This document shows, piece after piece, positions 47,347 to 59,680 of a stretch of DNA of 64,000 nt. The stretch is from assembly GCA_964036295.1 (NCBI GenBank), contig OZ038465.1, forward strand, positions 5,752,667 to 5,816,666, given 5' to 3'. The DNA is from Plumapathes pennacea. Taxonomy: Eukaryota; Cnidaria; Anthozoa; Antipatharia; Myriopathidae. Positions within the stretch are counted from its first letter, which is position 1. Each line of letters starts with the position of its first letter. A model generated the notes under the pieces. The model worked only from the letters and a program-made list of their open reading frames with translations, was not told the origin of the DNA and ran no database searches. Both the position numbers and the translations under genes were made by a program.

Positions 47347-49740
47347 GCAGGGACGGATTTAGGGGGGGGGTGGATTGGGTGGCTAGCCACCCCCCTCTGA
47401 AGTGGCAAAAAAAGGAATTATGGGTATTTTGAAATAAAATAAGAAGATAATCAATCATAAATCGACCGATACGCTAAGTGACGCCGATAAAATACAGTTT
47501 CTCGACAAATGCTGGCAGCCGGCAGCATCCGATGCTCTTGACACTCGACGCTTTGGACCTAAGAAACAAATAAGCTTCCAAAGAAAATGGCTCGATCAAC
47601 GCAGATGGCTAGCCTATAGTGCGCATGACGACTAGGGGGTTGGTGTGTGCCATGCCTCTTGTTCCTAAAAGATCGAGAGAAAGAATCATTAGGGGTCTTT
47701 GTGAAAGCTCCATTCAGGAACTATAACAAATCCAAAGAGAAGCTTGATAGCCATGAGACCACAGAGTACCACAAGAGATCTATAGATAATGCTGCTTGTA
47801 TATGATCCCAAATGGCACAAATTGGAAGACGCATTGACTCACTGATCAACACAATGGCTATGCAAAACGTCCAGGGAAATGAAGCAATCCTGCCCCATAT
47901 TGTAGATGCTGTGTTGTTGTGTGCAAAGCAACAGATTTCTTTGCGAGGGAACCGAGACGACCGAGTGCAGTTTGGTGAATTACCAACAACAAATGAAGGC
48001 AATTTTGTGGCTATCATGCGTCTCTTGGCAGAAAGCAACCCTGCACTCAAAGAGCATCTCATTTCGGGACCACAAAATGCAAGGTATACAAGTAAAACCG
48101 TCCAAAACGAAGTAATTGCAGTTATTGCTGACCTGATTCGTGACTATTTCCGACAATGCCTGGAAAAGAATTCCCACTTCGCATTAATTGCCGACGAAAC
48201 AACATCACAGGGACGCGAAGTGTTGTCGGTGTGTCTTCGCCTTCTTGACTTCATTGCTGACCCATCCAAACCAATAAAGCGCGAGGTTCTGATAGACATG
48301 TGTGACCTGCCAAGAACCACTGGAGCAGCTATAGCTACCGCAATCCGAAACAGCTTACAGAAACATACAATCGGCATAACCAAGTGCCGTGGTCAAGCAT
48401 ATGACACAACTGCGTCAATGAGCTCAGATAAGAAGGGAGTTCAAGCTGAGATAAGCAAGTTTGCACCTGATGCAGAATATCAAGGCTGTGGCCTTCATTC
48501 CATCAATCTTGTTATCTGCCATGCTTGCAAAATAAAGTCAATTCAGAATATGATGGATTCTTGCCACGAATTATTCAGTTTTTTCGACAACTTACCAAAA
48601 CGACAGAACTTCTTGCAGGTCATAATTGACGCACTTTTACCAGAGAGCAAGAAGCGTAAGCTGAAAGATCTATAGTGCAAAACGCGGTGGATCGAAAGAC
48701 ACTTCACATTTGAGACCATCTTCGATTTGTACGAGTATGTTGTCATCACACTAAATGAAATGTGCGAGCCTACAAATGACGACCGTTTTTATCCAACTAA
48801 CGAGGAGTGGAGCTGGGATGCCAAAACTAGGACAATGGCAAATGGACTGCGGCACACCATGACAAGCTTTGGACATATTGTCAGCTTTGTCTGTGCAAAA
48901 GAAATGCTGGAACCAATGCGGCCACTCGTCACCGCCCTGCAAGGCCGACTCGTAGAAGTGTATTTCGGTTTCCAGAAGATTGAAGAAGTTGTCAGCTCCT
49001 ACAAGGATGTACGCAATGAAATCGACTCGTGGTTTCAACGTGTGTACACTAAAGCCATTACGCTGTCAGAATTGGTCGGATCGACTGAGCAACGACCACG
49101 TGTTTGCAGTAGACAAACCCATCGGGAAAACCAGCCAGCAGAGTCAGTGGCAGAATACTGGAAGCGGACGCTGGCAATACCCTTCCTTGACGTAATCTGC
49201 TCGGAATTGAAGTGCCGCTTCAGCAATGAGAAGAGGGCCCATTACGAGCTCTGTGCTCTTATTCCCCAGGTACTCGCCAAATAAGTCTGAAGAAGCCACA
49301 GTGGAACTTGCTGAAATACTGCATGGGAAGTGGGGACACGTGATGCCATTACCATCAGCTTTCGAAAGCGAACTGTTCCGCTGGAGGAACCACTGGAAGC
49401 GACAGGCGAGTTCAGATGAATCCATCTCGGTATCCACCCTATTAGCGACACACGCAGACAACATCTTCTTCCCAAACGTCAGGGAACTTCTGAAGATTCT
49501 TGCCGTTTTGCCTATGGGGAGCACGGAGGCGGAGAGATCGTTTTCTTGTGTTCGGAGGATTTACACTTGGCTCCGCAGCACAATGACCACCGAACGACTA
49601 TCAGATTTGGCTGTCATCGCTATGCATGCACAGACAATTTCCATCGACAGAAGGCAGGTTTGCGAGAAATTTATGGCACTGCACCCCAGAAGGATGATAA
49701 AGTCACCTTCACTTTTGGCCGATTAACGGAACTAAGACAG
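47347..49740 (+). pseudogene. hAT transposase (zinc-finger MYM/TTF type), broken
   Basis: The left terminus CAGGGACGGATTTAGG at 47347 resembles hAT ends. A decayed TTF-type zinc-finger region (47540-47810) has several stops. The long frame 47812-48675 follows (HFALIADETTSQGREVLSV and CRGQAYDTTASMS), with TAG at 48673, and the same frame resumes with CKTRWIERHFTFE. A frameshift at about 49270 leads to the C-terminal dimerisation block LKILAVLPMGSTEAERSFS, ending at 49726. A right terminus was not found; the inverted repeat starting at about 49820 may have removed it. Confidence 0.88.
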
Positions 49741-50616
49741 TGTGAACCAACTAGTTCTTGCTTGTTTTAGACTGTATTGACTTTATCGTTAAGAGAAATG
49801 TAAAAGTTTTCAAATACATAAACTAGACTGGCGTCGCCAGTGAGCTCGCGGCGTGAGTTGCGTCGAGACCAGAATATACTAAAATGGAAAGTAGGGACAA
49901 GAGTGGAACTCCCAAGAGAGACTTCCAGTTTCTCACCAGAAAAATATCACACAGTATAGAGAACTTGGCTGTTGACACCTTGCTCAAATGAAACCTGATT
50001 AAACTATAAATTATCATTACAACACTCATACACTTGCTTCTTAAAGGAGAGCGACCCTGAATTTTGAGAATGCGTTACATATCTTTTTATGCACAATCGA
50101 TTTTTGACAGTTTGACCTCGACTCTTATTTCTAACCAGAGGCCACGATTAATGCAGCCTTCGCTTCAATACTTTTGTGTTTTCTTTTATTAACTGAATAC
50201 GTTTCTTCTATCAGGCTTTCGAGTATTCGTGTTCTGTAACAAATATAAAATTGAAAGCGAGGAATGTAACACGACAATTGTTTACATTATTATTGTAGTT
50301 TTGTTCACAGTCATTTGTGACTGCAAACCCAATGCTCAGGACTATTTCGGTGTATTTTTCATATCTGGTATACAATGACCATTGCGAAGCAAAGGCTACA
50401 TGGTCGAATGAAAATGAATGAATGAATGAATGAATGAATGACGTTTATTTAAACTCGGAATTCCATCAATAAAAATAAATTGCTTTTCATGGAAGCCGAA
50501 ATAAAGCTAACTGATTATACAATATTAAAAACTATCTAAATACATTGTGCTACTTAACTTACTAAATAGAATAAGTAACATTATACTGCCAATATTATAT
50601 CGCGCAACCCAAATTC

Positions 50617-52181
50617 CTATTGATAGGAAGATGAGAGAGCCTTTTTGAACGACTTTAATGTTTGGTTGTCTTTCAGATTGTTTGCTAATCCATTCCAAAG
50701 TCTAGCGCCGCAGTACTTGAAACTTTTTTTACCATATTCCGTTCTCGGTAGTGGAAGAGAAAGGTTTTGGTTCCTTCCTCTTAAGCTATAATTGAAGTTT
50801 TCGCTATAAGATTTAAACAGATCAGATAGGTAAGCTGGTGCTTTGTTATTAAGTATCTTGAACATAGCAACAGCTTTGTGTTCGTTGCGTCTCTCAACTA
50901 GCGTATTCCAACCTAGCTCGGAACGGATTTCATGCGATCTGACTTCGTACCCCTGACGAGTATGATGACCCGGGCTGCACGATTCTGTAGTTTTTGCAGT
51001 CTTTCGGCTGACGTTTTAGGTAGTGTATCCCAGGCTACATCACAGTAGTCAAATAAGGGGAGTATTAATGAGCGATATATAGTTACTGCGGTTTTGGTCG
51101 ATATAAATGGTCTCACTTGGCGTAGACCCGCAATTGCTGAGGATATTTTCTTCGAGATATAATCTACGTGGTCAGCCCACTGTAAGCGCTCATCAATGTT
51201 GACTCCTACTGATTTAGCAGATTTCACCCTTTTTATCGGGATACCGTTCATTGAAATCTGTGGAGCACATGTAATTTTTCCAAGGTTTGAGTCAGATCCT
51301 ATGAAAAGTTGTTCAGTCTTACCAACATTGAGACTTAACTTGTTGGCTAGAAGCCAATCTCCAATACTGATAAGGTCACGGTCGATAGAGTATATGATTC
51401 TGCTCAGTGATGACCCGGACGTGGTGATATTGGTGTCATCCGCGTACATTCTAGGTGTTGAATAATGAAGGGAGGAAGGGAGATCGTTTATATATAACAG
51501 AAAGAGCAGGGGACCAAGGATGGATCCTTGGGGGACCCCGCATGTTATCTTTCTGAGGGATGAGATTTTCCCGTTTACACAGCATAATTGTTCTCTATCT
51601 GTGAGATACGATTTGAACCATTTACAGGACTTATCTCCCACTCCATATAACGATAACTTTTTGAGCAAGATGCTGTGATCGACCGTGTCGAATGCTTTGG
51701 AAAGGTCCAAAAATATTACAGAGTTAATTAGCCCTTTATCTAAATTTGAAAACCATTCCGTTGTGGCGTCCAGTAAAGCATAAAGCGTGGAATGTAAAGG
51801 GCGAAATCCTGACTGATGCTTTGGTTGGACTGGTTGTAAGTGGAAAGAGGATAGTGTTGGCGTGATGTATTCCTCAAATGATTTTGAGGACTCGCCTAAT
51901 TTTGAAGCTAATCGAGGGCCTATATCAGTAAAGTGTTGATTAAATATTTCAGCCATTTGATTTGTGTCGTCAATTGAACGCCCTTCTGTCCTTATCGAAG
52001 TTATATTGTTATCTTTCTTGGTGTTTCGAGACATTATTTGATTGATAGTTCTCCAAATTTCCCTCGAGTTGCCAGAGTTTTTGGCAAAATGATTGTGATA
52101 GTACGAGGCTTTGGTCTTTTTAATTTTCATTATTAGTTGCATTTTCAACACGTTTATAGTTCGCCCAGTCCAATGGATCAT
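50617..52181 (-). pseudogene. LINE reverse transcriptase with internal deletion
   Basis: FLDLSKAFDTVDHSIL, GVPQGSILGPLLFLLYINDL and RMYADDTNI show the RT palm with both catalytic blocks. After FHLQPV the sequence jumps in frame to QPKHQSGFRPLHST. About 120 residues that normally lie between these blocks in such LINEs are gone. The C-terminal part (MFKILNNKAPAYLSDLF, 50617-50865) is in another frame after a shift near 50890. The element cannot make active RT. Confidence 0.88.
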
Positions 52182-53196
52182 TAGATTTTATAGCAGCCTT
52201 TTTAAGGCTGTCTCTCTCTATAATTCGTTTTCTAACGTTTCCGTTTATCCAAGGAGATTTCTTGTTCTTGATACGTTTTCGTTTAAGAGGGGCGTGTTTG
52301 TCAGCAACAGTAAGAAAGATACTCTTCCAACGCATCCACATATCATTCGGATCGTCAAAGTCCATAGTGTCCTCCGAAAGTAGCATATCCAAGTCCTCTC
52401 TAAAGTCTTCAGCGTTAAAATGCTTCATTTGACGTACTCTAGACATCTTTGGCTTTGTTTTTGAGGGAATTGCAATTTTTCGAATGACATAAATTAGGCT
52501 GTGGTCGCTTATGCTCAACTGTAGTACTCCAGAGGACACTACTCTGTTAGGACTGTTAGTCAGTGCAACGTCAATTAAAGTACGGCTACTTTCTGTGATG
52601 CGGGTTGGTTCAGTTATAAGTTGTGCAAATTGATATTCTTCATTAATCAATTTTAGTTTCTGTGTTGGACGGTCCGATTGATTAGCTAGTAAGTTACAAT
52701 TGAGGTCGCCCAGTATATATACTTCTTTATCTTCACTGTCAAGTGTCTCTATGATATTAGTGAAAGAATGGAAAAAAGTATCGACATCTGAACCTGGAGG
52801 TCTGTAACACGAGACGACAGTGAAGGCCCGGCTATTTGGTTTTTTGATTTCAATACATAGTGCTTCTATTTCGTCTGAAAGTAGATCAGATCTGATATTG
52901 AAGTTTATAGTACTTCGTATGTACATACAAACTCCACCACCATTCCGATTTCGGTCTCTCCTTATAAGATCGTAGCCTGGAAGCTCGATCTGGTTGTTGT
53001 GAATTGTAGAGCTTAGTCGAGTTTCGTTAATTGCTAATAAATCAAGATTTTGATTTTCTATCCAGATTCTTATTTCATCTATGTGTGCTGTTAGGCTTGC
53101 AATATTTAGAGAAGCCATTTTGAACCCTCGGGTTTTAGGTATCACGTTCTCAGGTGTTCGCCCAGTAACTAAGCTCTGCTCTTCATTTCCTATCAC
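52120..53196 (-). pseudogene. LINE endonuclease (APE/EEP fold)
   Basis: The ~340-residue domain from MASLNIASLTAHIDEIR shows the apurinic-endonuclease order. LLAINETRL carries the catalytic Glu, GGGVCMYIR and VVSCYRPPGSD follow, LGDLNCN carries Asp and Asn, and ISDHSLIY carries the terminal Asp-His. A frameshift near 52125 separates it from the RT part. It would nick target DNA during retrotransposition. Confidence 0.88.
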
Positions 53197-53605
53197 TGTA
53201 GAAATTCAAGAAACATTTCAACAGGCAATGTACGATAAGCAGAAGAATGTTATGAGGCAACATATGCCATGCACAGAGTAAAGCATAAATCGTCATTATT
53301 TTACGGCTAAAGCTCATCGTAGCTTTGGTTTCCGTTTTCGGCCTGTAATCTTCCCAGAAGTATTTCGTGCCGCCACAGAAAGTTTCGTCGGGATTAAATT
53401 TTTTGTTTACGGCTATTCTCAAAGCTTCCACGGTGAACTTAAGAACACAAGCCATAATCATTCCCTAAAATCCAGTTTATCCGTACATGTTCCACAGAGC
53501 CCAATGGTGTTGAGTTTGGATAGGATGCAGTTAACTTTTACACACAAGTAACAAGCAATATTCACTGGCCACATCTCGAGTTGTTTAGCGAAGTCAATTA
53601 CATAC

Positions 53606-53966
53606 ATTACATACATATTTTTATTGATGCTACCCTCAAGGGGCTTTTTAGCTACAATTTGGCTTCGCCATATTACTGTGGAGTACAGGCACTGAGAGTG
53701 GTCACTGCCAGAAATTTGTTTACGTCCTCAGTGGTTCTTTTACGTCCCTCCTGTAATCAAGTATAGAAGTATAGGGAGACGGTACCGCCATTTTACGTAG
53801 TCATCCGAGCCACGTGAAGATCTTACCATTTGCTGATAAAAACATAGGCAGCATCTTCTCCTTAGTTATTGTAAGACCCCGAGTGCTGGTCCGGCCGGGG
53901 TTCGAACCCGCGACCTCCCGCACGAAAGACCGGCACTCAACCAACTGAGCCAACCGGGCGGCGATT
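53606..53966 (-). mobile_element. tRNA-derived SINE
   Basis: On the minus strand the head has pol III promoter boxes: TGGCTCAGTTGG (box A, near 53940-53955) and GGTTCGAACCC (box B, near 53900). A body with GGGACGTAAAAGAACC follows, with an A/T-rich tail (ATAAAAATATGTATGTAATG) at its low-coordinate end. The insertion site is shown by the uninterrupted sequence in the other arm of the inverted repeat (TCAATTACGTCATCG near 54720). It is not a functional tRNA gene, since the acceptor arm does not close. Confidence 0.88.
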
Positions 53967-54244
53967 TACGTCATCGCATATCACGTGATAATATGAACCA
54001 ATCACCGTGTGCTGATTCTCGACCCAGAAAAAGGAAAACAAAAAAACCCTCCATTTTTAAGCTCGCCGCAGCTGCGCTGTCCGCGAGCAATAACATTGTT
54101 TATTCTATAAACTGGTTTATTCTGCTAAAATTCCGTTTTTTCACGCAATTTTATGATCTGTTTTTAACTTACTACACACCTATAATTTATATTGCAGTAA
54201 GCAAATTGTGTGGCTACTATGCGTAAAATAGAGTGTATCACGCT

Positions 54245-54437
54245 TGAAAAATAGACTCTTAACTGTGCTCCAAGGTGGTCTCAAAACGCAGGAAATACCA
54301 TTTCAGAGACTCTAGATTTCAAAATTTTCCGGGGGAGCATGCCCCCGGACCCCCCTTGTGGCTCGCGCCTCCGGCGCTCGAACATCCATACTCGGCCGCC
54401 AGCTACCCCCCATTTCAAAATCCTAGATCCGCCCCTG
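54245..54437. mobile_element. hAT-like transposon end in the inverted-repeat centre
   Basis: ATTTTCCGGGGGAGCATGCC, CTCGCGCCTCCGGCGCTCG and the end TCCTAGATCCGCCCCTG resemble the 3' part of a hAT family common in marine invertebrates. Its flanking 8 bp does not match that of the hAT left end at 47347, so the two are probably not one element. Confidence 0.6.
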
Positions 54438-56639
54438 TACAAGATTTTGGATTTTCGTACCAGGCAGGAGCACTTGATGAAGCTTATATAGCACAAATGT
54501 ATGATAAAAAGGGCACACAATGATTAGTGTGCTGTATGATGATGATGACAATAAGATTAAGAATAAAAAAATTGATGCTGATATATATGTTGTTGCTTGC
54601 GGGGGCCTGGGGCCCACGAGAGCTTAAAAATGGGAATTTTTATTTTTATTTTTTTCCTTTTTGTGGGTCGAGAATCAGCACACGGTGATTGGTTCATATT
54701 ATCACGTGCTGGGCGATGACGTAATTGACTTCGCTAAACAACTCGAGATGTGGCCAGTGAATTGCTCGTTACTTGTGTGTAAAAGTTAACTGCATCCCAT
54801 CCAAACTCAACACCATTTGGCTCTGTGGAATAGGCACGGATAAACTGGATTTTCGGGAACGATTTTGGCTCGCGTTCACCGCGGAAGCTTTGAGAATAGC
54901 CGTAAACAAATATTTGATGGTACCGCTGTCGCCGATAAATATTTAGTCCCGACGAAACTTTCTGTGGCGACACGAAATACTTTTGGGAAGATAACAGGGC
55001 GAAAACAGAAACCAAAGCTACGGTGAGCTTTAGCCGTAAAACAATGACGCTTTATGCTTTACTCTGTACATGACATCTGTTGCCTCATAAAATTCTTCTG
55101 CGTATCGTACATTGCCTGTTGAAGTGTTTCTTTCATTCGATCATGTAGTCTTTGTTTCGCAATGTTCATTAAATACCAGAAATGAAAAATACACCGAAAT
55201 AATTCTGAGGATTGAGTTTGCAGTCACAAATGGACTGAACACACTGTGAACAAAAGTGCAATAATATTGTAAACATCTCTCGTGTGACATTCCTCGCTTT
55301 CAATTTTATATTTGTTACAGAGCACGAATACTCGAAAGCCTGATAGAAAGAAACGTATTGAGTTAATAAAAGAAAACATATAAGTAGTGAAGCGAAAAAG
55401 TAAACTGCATCCCATTCAAATTCAACGCCATTTGGCTCTGTGGAATAGGCACGGATAAACTGGATTTTAGGAAAAGATTTTGGCTCGCGTTCACCGCACA
55501 AGCTTTGAGAATAGCCGCGTAAACAAATGTTTGATGGTACTTCTGGGGTATTGCAAATATCTCTATCGCCGATAAGTATTTAGTCCCGACGAAACTTTCT
55601 GTGGCGACACGAAATACTTTTGGGAAGATAACAGGGCGAAAACAGAAACCAAAGCTACGGTGAGCTTTAGCCGTAAAACAATGACGCTTTATGCTTTACT
55701 CTGTACATGACATCTGTTGCCTCATAAAATTCTTCTGCGTATCGTACATTGCCTGTTGAAGTGTTTCTTTCATTCGATCATGTAGTCTTTGTTTCGCAAT
55801 GTTCATTAAATACCAGAAATGAAAAATACACCGAAATAATTCTGAGGATTGAGTTTGCAGTCACAAATGGACTGAACACACTGTGAACAAAAGCGCAATA
55901 ATATTGTAAACATCTCTCGTGTGGCATTCCTCGCTTTCAATTTTATATTTGTTACAGAGCACGAATACTCGAAAGCCTGATAGAAGAAACGTATTGAGTT
56001 AAGAAAAGAAAACACATAAGTAGTGAAGCGAAGGCTGGATTAATCGTGGCCTCTGATTAGAAATATGAGTCAAGGTCAAACTGTCAAAATCGATTGTGCA
56101 TAAAAAGATATGTCACGCATTCTCAAGATGCAGGGTCGCTCAACCTTTAAGAAGCAAGTGTATGAGTGTTGTAATAATAATTTTTAGTTTAATCAAGGTG
56201 TCAAAAGAGCAAGGTGTCAAAAGCCAAGTTCTCTATACTGTGTGATATTTTTATGGTGAGAAATTGGAAGTCTCTCTTGGGAGTTCCGCTCTTGTCCCCT
56301 ACTTTCCATTTTATATTCTGGTCTCGACCCAACTCACGCCGCGAGCTCACTGGCAAGGCCAGTCTAGTTTTCTTATTGGGTCAGAGCTTAGTAACACAAA
56401 GTTACTATATTTCAGACCACTCTTTTTCTCCTTTAAGTGTTCAGCACTTTGTATAGTACAAGTAGTAAAACGTTATTTTAATACGCTTGCCCCATCAACT
56501 ACAACAAGCTGGTTACATCAAAGGTCGTATAAAATAGACACATTACTTCTAAGTATGTTTATTTTTTTTTGCGTCGAGACTTCTAATATATGCCAGTGCA
56601 GGACGGAGTGAGGGGGTATCTGCGATTATCGTATTTCTA

Positions 56640-56905
56640 GTATTCGATGATAGTTCGAACTCTCATCCCCGTTTTAACACGAACTACCATGCACTATCAT
56701 AGACTATCATCAACTAGCAAATAGCTTCACGTACGCTTTGCGGACCTATGTTTTCCAAGAGTCTTCGAAGTTTGCGTAAAAGAATATGCGACGGTTCTCT
56801 GGTCGAGTCGCTTCGGAATATAAATCGACTTTTTACCGTCACCACTACGTTTAAATAGTAACGCGAGCGTTCGTCAAACATTTCAAGTTCACATGCTGCT
56901 GTTGG
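56640..56905. repeat. Complex interspersed repeat, copy C (fragment)
   Basis: 56640-56750 is the inverse of 23695-23770 and beyond, with ACTATCATC motifs. 56756-56895 matches 25556-25705 directly. The two blocks lie side by side here but about 1.8 kb apart in copy A. Confidence 0.8.
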
Positions 56906-56909
56906 GTCC

Positions 56910-57460
56910 GTGGGCGTTTTGTTCATTCAAAAATCAAAAATATTGAAATTTGAATTCACCCCTGAAATGTGATTTCAATTGTTCAATAGCTATACTGTGG
57001 GTTGATTTCAAGTGTGGTCCGTGGGTCTTCCGTCCATTCAATTTTCTTATAAGTTACAAAATCAAAAATTGAATATTTGAAGTTTCCAATTTTCATATTT
57101 TATCGTTTATGCGGCAATGAAAACTAGAAATTCCTCTTGGACTTTGCATCGATGTATATTTTCAACAATCCAAAATTGAATTTAGTTTTCCGATTTCTCC
57201 TTTCTAGTGTGTTCGAAAATCAGAAATCTAACCACCAGTTTCCCCATCGAATTTTGACAAAATTTCCAGAGGGGGAGGGTATGGCTAGTCTGTTTCGGCT
57301 GCTACTTGGCTCTTCGTTTGTCAAGGGGAGGGGACACGGGATTTTCTGGACCACCCTTAGCCCGAAAATGGCGGCGCGCAAGAGGCTTATTTTGTAAAGA
57401 CGACGAATTGATGTGCGATTGCCTGAGTCTACAAAGTGTGGTAATGATTGTGGGATGGAA
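56910..57460. other. Spacer without a supported gene
   Basis: Low-complexity ATTGAAAT and ATCAAAAAT motifs lead into a GC-richer stretch. No gene is supported. Confidence 0.4.
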
Positions 57461-57462
57461 AC

Positions 57463-58202
57463 GCCGAAGATTAGGCGCCAATGTGGGCTAAGTATGGCCG
57501 CCGAACGTCGTAATGACAGGTAAGAGACCGAACTCGTGCAGTTGGGTTTTTCTTTCTTCGTTCCTGACAGCATTAAACAAAAAGTCATCGTTAGCTCTCG
57601 GAAAATCAAGGAGGCTGTTCGCAGCAAAACAAGGCAAAACGAACGAGCGACGACTGCAGCGGCAACAACAAAAGGATAGGCAAAACACATTTGTTACAGT
57701 GGGTAATCTTTCGTGTGTCGTAATAGGCAATTGACTAGAAGACGTGAACTGAAAACTGGAACAATTTATTTACCAAATATGATAGAGCAGAGTCTCTTTC
57801 CATTTAATTGTAATCTAGATGCATATCTCTTTCTAGATCTATAAACAGGAAGGCAACTGCCAACAGGATACTGGCGAAAGTGTACATACGCCGAAAATTA
57901 ATCTGAACCGACATATTTGGTAAATAAATTGTTCAAGTTTTCAGTTCACGTCTTGTAGTCAATTGCCTATTACGACACACGAAATATTGTTTTGCCCATC
58001 CTTTTGTTGTTGTTGTGCCGCTGCGGCCGTCGCTCGTTCGTTTTGTATTGTTTTGCTGCGAACAGCCTCCTTTATTTTCCGAGAGCTAATGATAATGTTT
58101 TGTTTAATGCTGTCAGACACGAAGAAAGAAAAACCCAATGGCTAGCAAGGTGAAATAAACTGCAAGAGTTCGGTCTCTTAGCCCACATCGGCGCCTAATC
58201 TT
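57463..58202. repeat. Inverted repeat, arms ~300 bp, loop ~130 bp
   Basis: The left arm, from AAGATTAGGCGCC to TTTATTTACCAAATAT (57470-57781), is mirrored by TATTTGGTAAATAAATTG to GGCGCCTAATCTTCGG (57915-58202). Substitutions and small indels are spread along both arms. The open frames inside either arm are not conserved between arms. Confidence 0.88.
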
Positions 58203-58204
58203 CG

Positions 58205-58560
58205 GGTAATCCCCGTCTTCAATTCTGAGAATCAGGCGAAATACATTCTAGCATGATAAATTTTACAGGGTGCTTGTTTTATACTTCTATGTACAAGATG
58301 GCACACTGATATTTTCAGGGAGTTACTTTAATTCCAAAAAGGGAATAAAAAAAGGGGGGGGGGGGGGGGGGGTACAGAACGACTCTACTTTTTACATTAC
58401 CAGCCGACTTCGTTCTGTTTTTAGACGACACCACAAAGTACAAATAAAACACGTACAATAATCAGAACGAGGGAAATCCAGTTCTTAGTAATAAAAAAAG
58501 GGGCTTCGCGATCGTAGTCAACCCACAAAATTATGCGAAACACCATTCAAATGTTCAGAT
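58205..58560 (-). pseudogene. 3' fragment of a TMEM121-like membrane protein gene
   Basis: It matches the end of the gene at 61447-62280 and its 3' flank (58205-58320 is like 61251-61350; 58400-58545 is like 61430-61565). On the minus strand the last ~38 codons are readable, from RIILWVDYDRE through LVLIIVRVLF, with a few changes and a stop at the same place. Upstream coding sequence is missing. An unusual poly-G run (58356-58372) lies inside. Confidence 0.8.
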
Positions 58561-58768
58561 TTGCATAAAAGCAATAAACGGCGGCGCATTGTGATGCTAC
58601 TGTGGACGACTATGATGCAAATGTTCTACCTTATTAATATTCGGGGAAACCCCAGACTGGGGCCATCCAATGAAACATTTACAAATGTATTTTACAAGTT
58701 GGGCCAATTTCCACACACGTTAAAACACACTTTAATCCAATACTATGACCAACTCAGTTCCAGTTTAA

Positions 58769-58957
58769 CAAATTGACGTCAGTTTTTTATGTGTCTGTCC
58801 TCTTATTGATCATGAAACGCGTCATAACATTGTCAAAAAGTTGTGGATCCACGAGGCGCTTCGCCGAGTGGATCCGCAACTTTTTGACAATGTTATGACG
58901 CGTTTCATGATCAATAAGAGGACAGACACATAAAAAACTGACGTCAATTTGTTTTTT
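58769..58957. repeat. Near-perfect palindrome, arms ~87 bp
   Basis: TGACGTCAGTTTTTTATGTG through CATTGTCAAAAAGTTG is mirrored almost without mismatch, around a short core GGATCCACGAGGCGCTTCGC. Related sequence (TTATGTGTCTGTCCTC and TTATTGATAATG) recurs at 59349-59383. It is probably a palindromic MITE. Confidence 0.88.
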
Positions 58958-59637
58958 ACAATAACAAAACTCAAGCGACGACGCGGGGAAAACACGCAAG
59001 AAAACTGGAGTTTGTTCGATTTGACCGAAATGTTGTCAACAACTTTTCCCGCTTTCTAATTGGTCGAGGTTGAAATTCAAGACATTTCATTGGCCAAAAA
59101 GTGACAGTTTGACGTGAGCATTTCGCGCGTGCAAAATAAAATTTTGTCAAAGAAGTTGGAAAGAAATGAAACTAGACGCTTTTCTGCTGCGGTTTTCTCG
59201 ACAATTTCAAGACAAAGCTCAAGGAAATTCGCCTCTGAACACTTCTGGTTCTCTACTTCAAATGCCGAATGTCGCTTTTGCAAGAACTGAGGTAAATTTG
59301 AAGCTGAATTCACCTTCTTCGTCCAAATCACTGTCGTCAGCACTCGATTTTATGTGTCTGTCCTCTTATTGATAATGAAAATTAGCCAATCACAAAGCGA
59401 GAAACTGACGTGTTATTGTAAAATATACAATTGAGATCTGTGTATCTGTAATGTTTTGCAAAGTTTTGTCCGATTGGAGTCGGTTTAGTGGTGTTTGAAT
59501 AATGGTCCAACTTGTAAAACATTAGTTACCTTTTTTTTTTTCTTTCCGAATCGAAAATCAAAGAGGCGTGGGAAACCCCCTCTCCCCGGGTGTTTATCAC
59601 GAATAACAAATTACAAACTTTTACCAAAGGAACATAC

Positions 59638-59639
<2 letters not shown>

Positions 59640-59676
<37 letters not shown>
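59640..59676. repeat. Poly-T tract
   Basis: A run of about 37 T lies upstream of the membrane protein gene at 59907. Confidence 0.95.

Positions 59677-59680
<4 letters not shown>

Larger units (their letters stand above)
50411..53211 (-). mobile_element. CR1/L2-like LINE, full-span but defective
   Basis: The element reads on the minus strand. It has an endonuclease at its 5' side, a reverse transcriptase, and a 3' tail of ATTC repeats (GAATGAATG at 50411-50446 on the plus strand). Its borders are set by the uninterrupted matching sequence in the other arm of the inverted repeat. Confidence 0.88.
49820..56372. repeat. Large imperfect inverted repeat with nested insertions
   Basis: The left arm is 49820-50410, 53212-53605 and 53967-54045. 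The right arm is 54653-56372. The arms begin and end with CTAGACTGGC and CCAGTCTAG. The left arm is split by a LINE (50411-53211) and a SINE (53606-53966). The right arm has an internal tandem duplication of ~620 bp (54783-55400 and 55401-56030). The ~600 bp centre carries a hAT-like terminus. The arms have no intact ORF. Such structure suits a fold-back element or an inverted duplication. Confidence 0.85.

Noticed and set aside
53870-53962. Functional tRNA gene on the minus strand
   Set aside because: Box A and box B are present but the acceptor stem does not close and a SINE body and tail follow.
47347-54437. A single 7 kb hAT element from the left end at 47347 to the right end at 54437
   Set aside because: The 8 bases outside the two ends do not match, and the inverted repeat lies between them.
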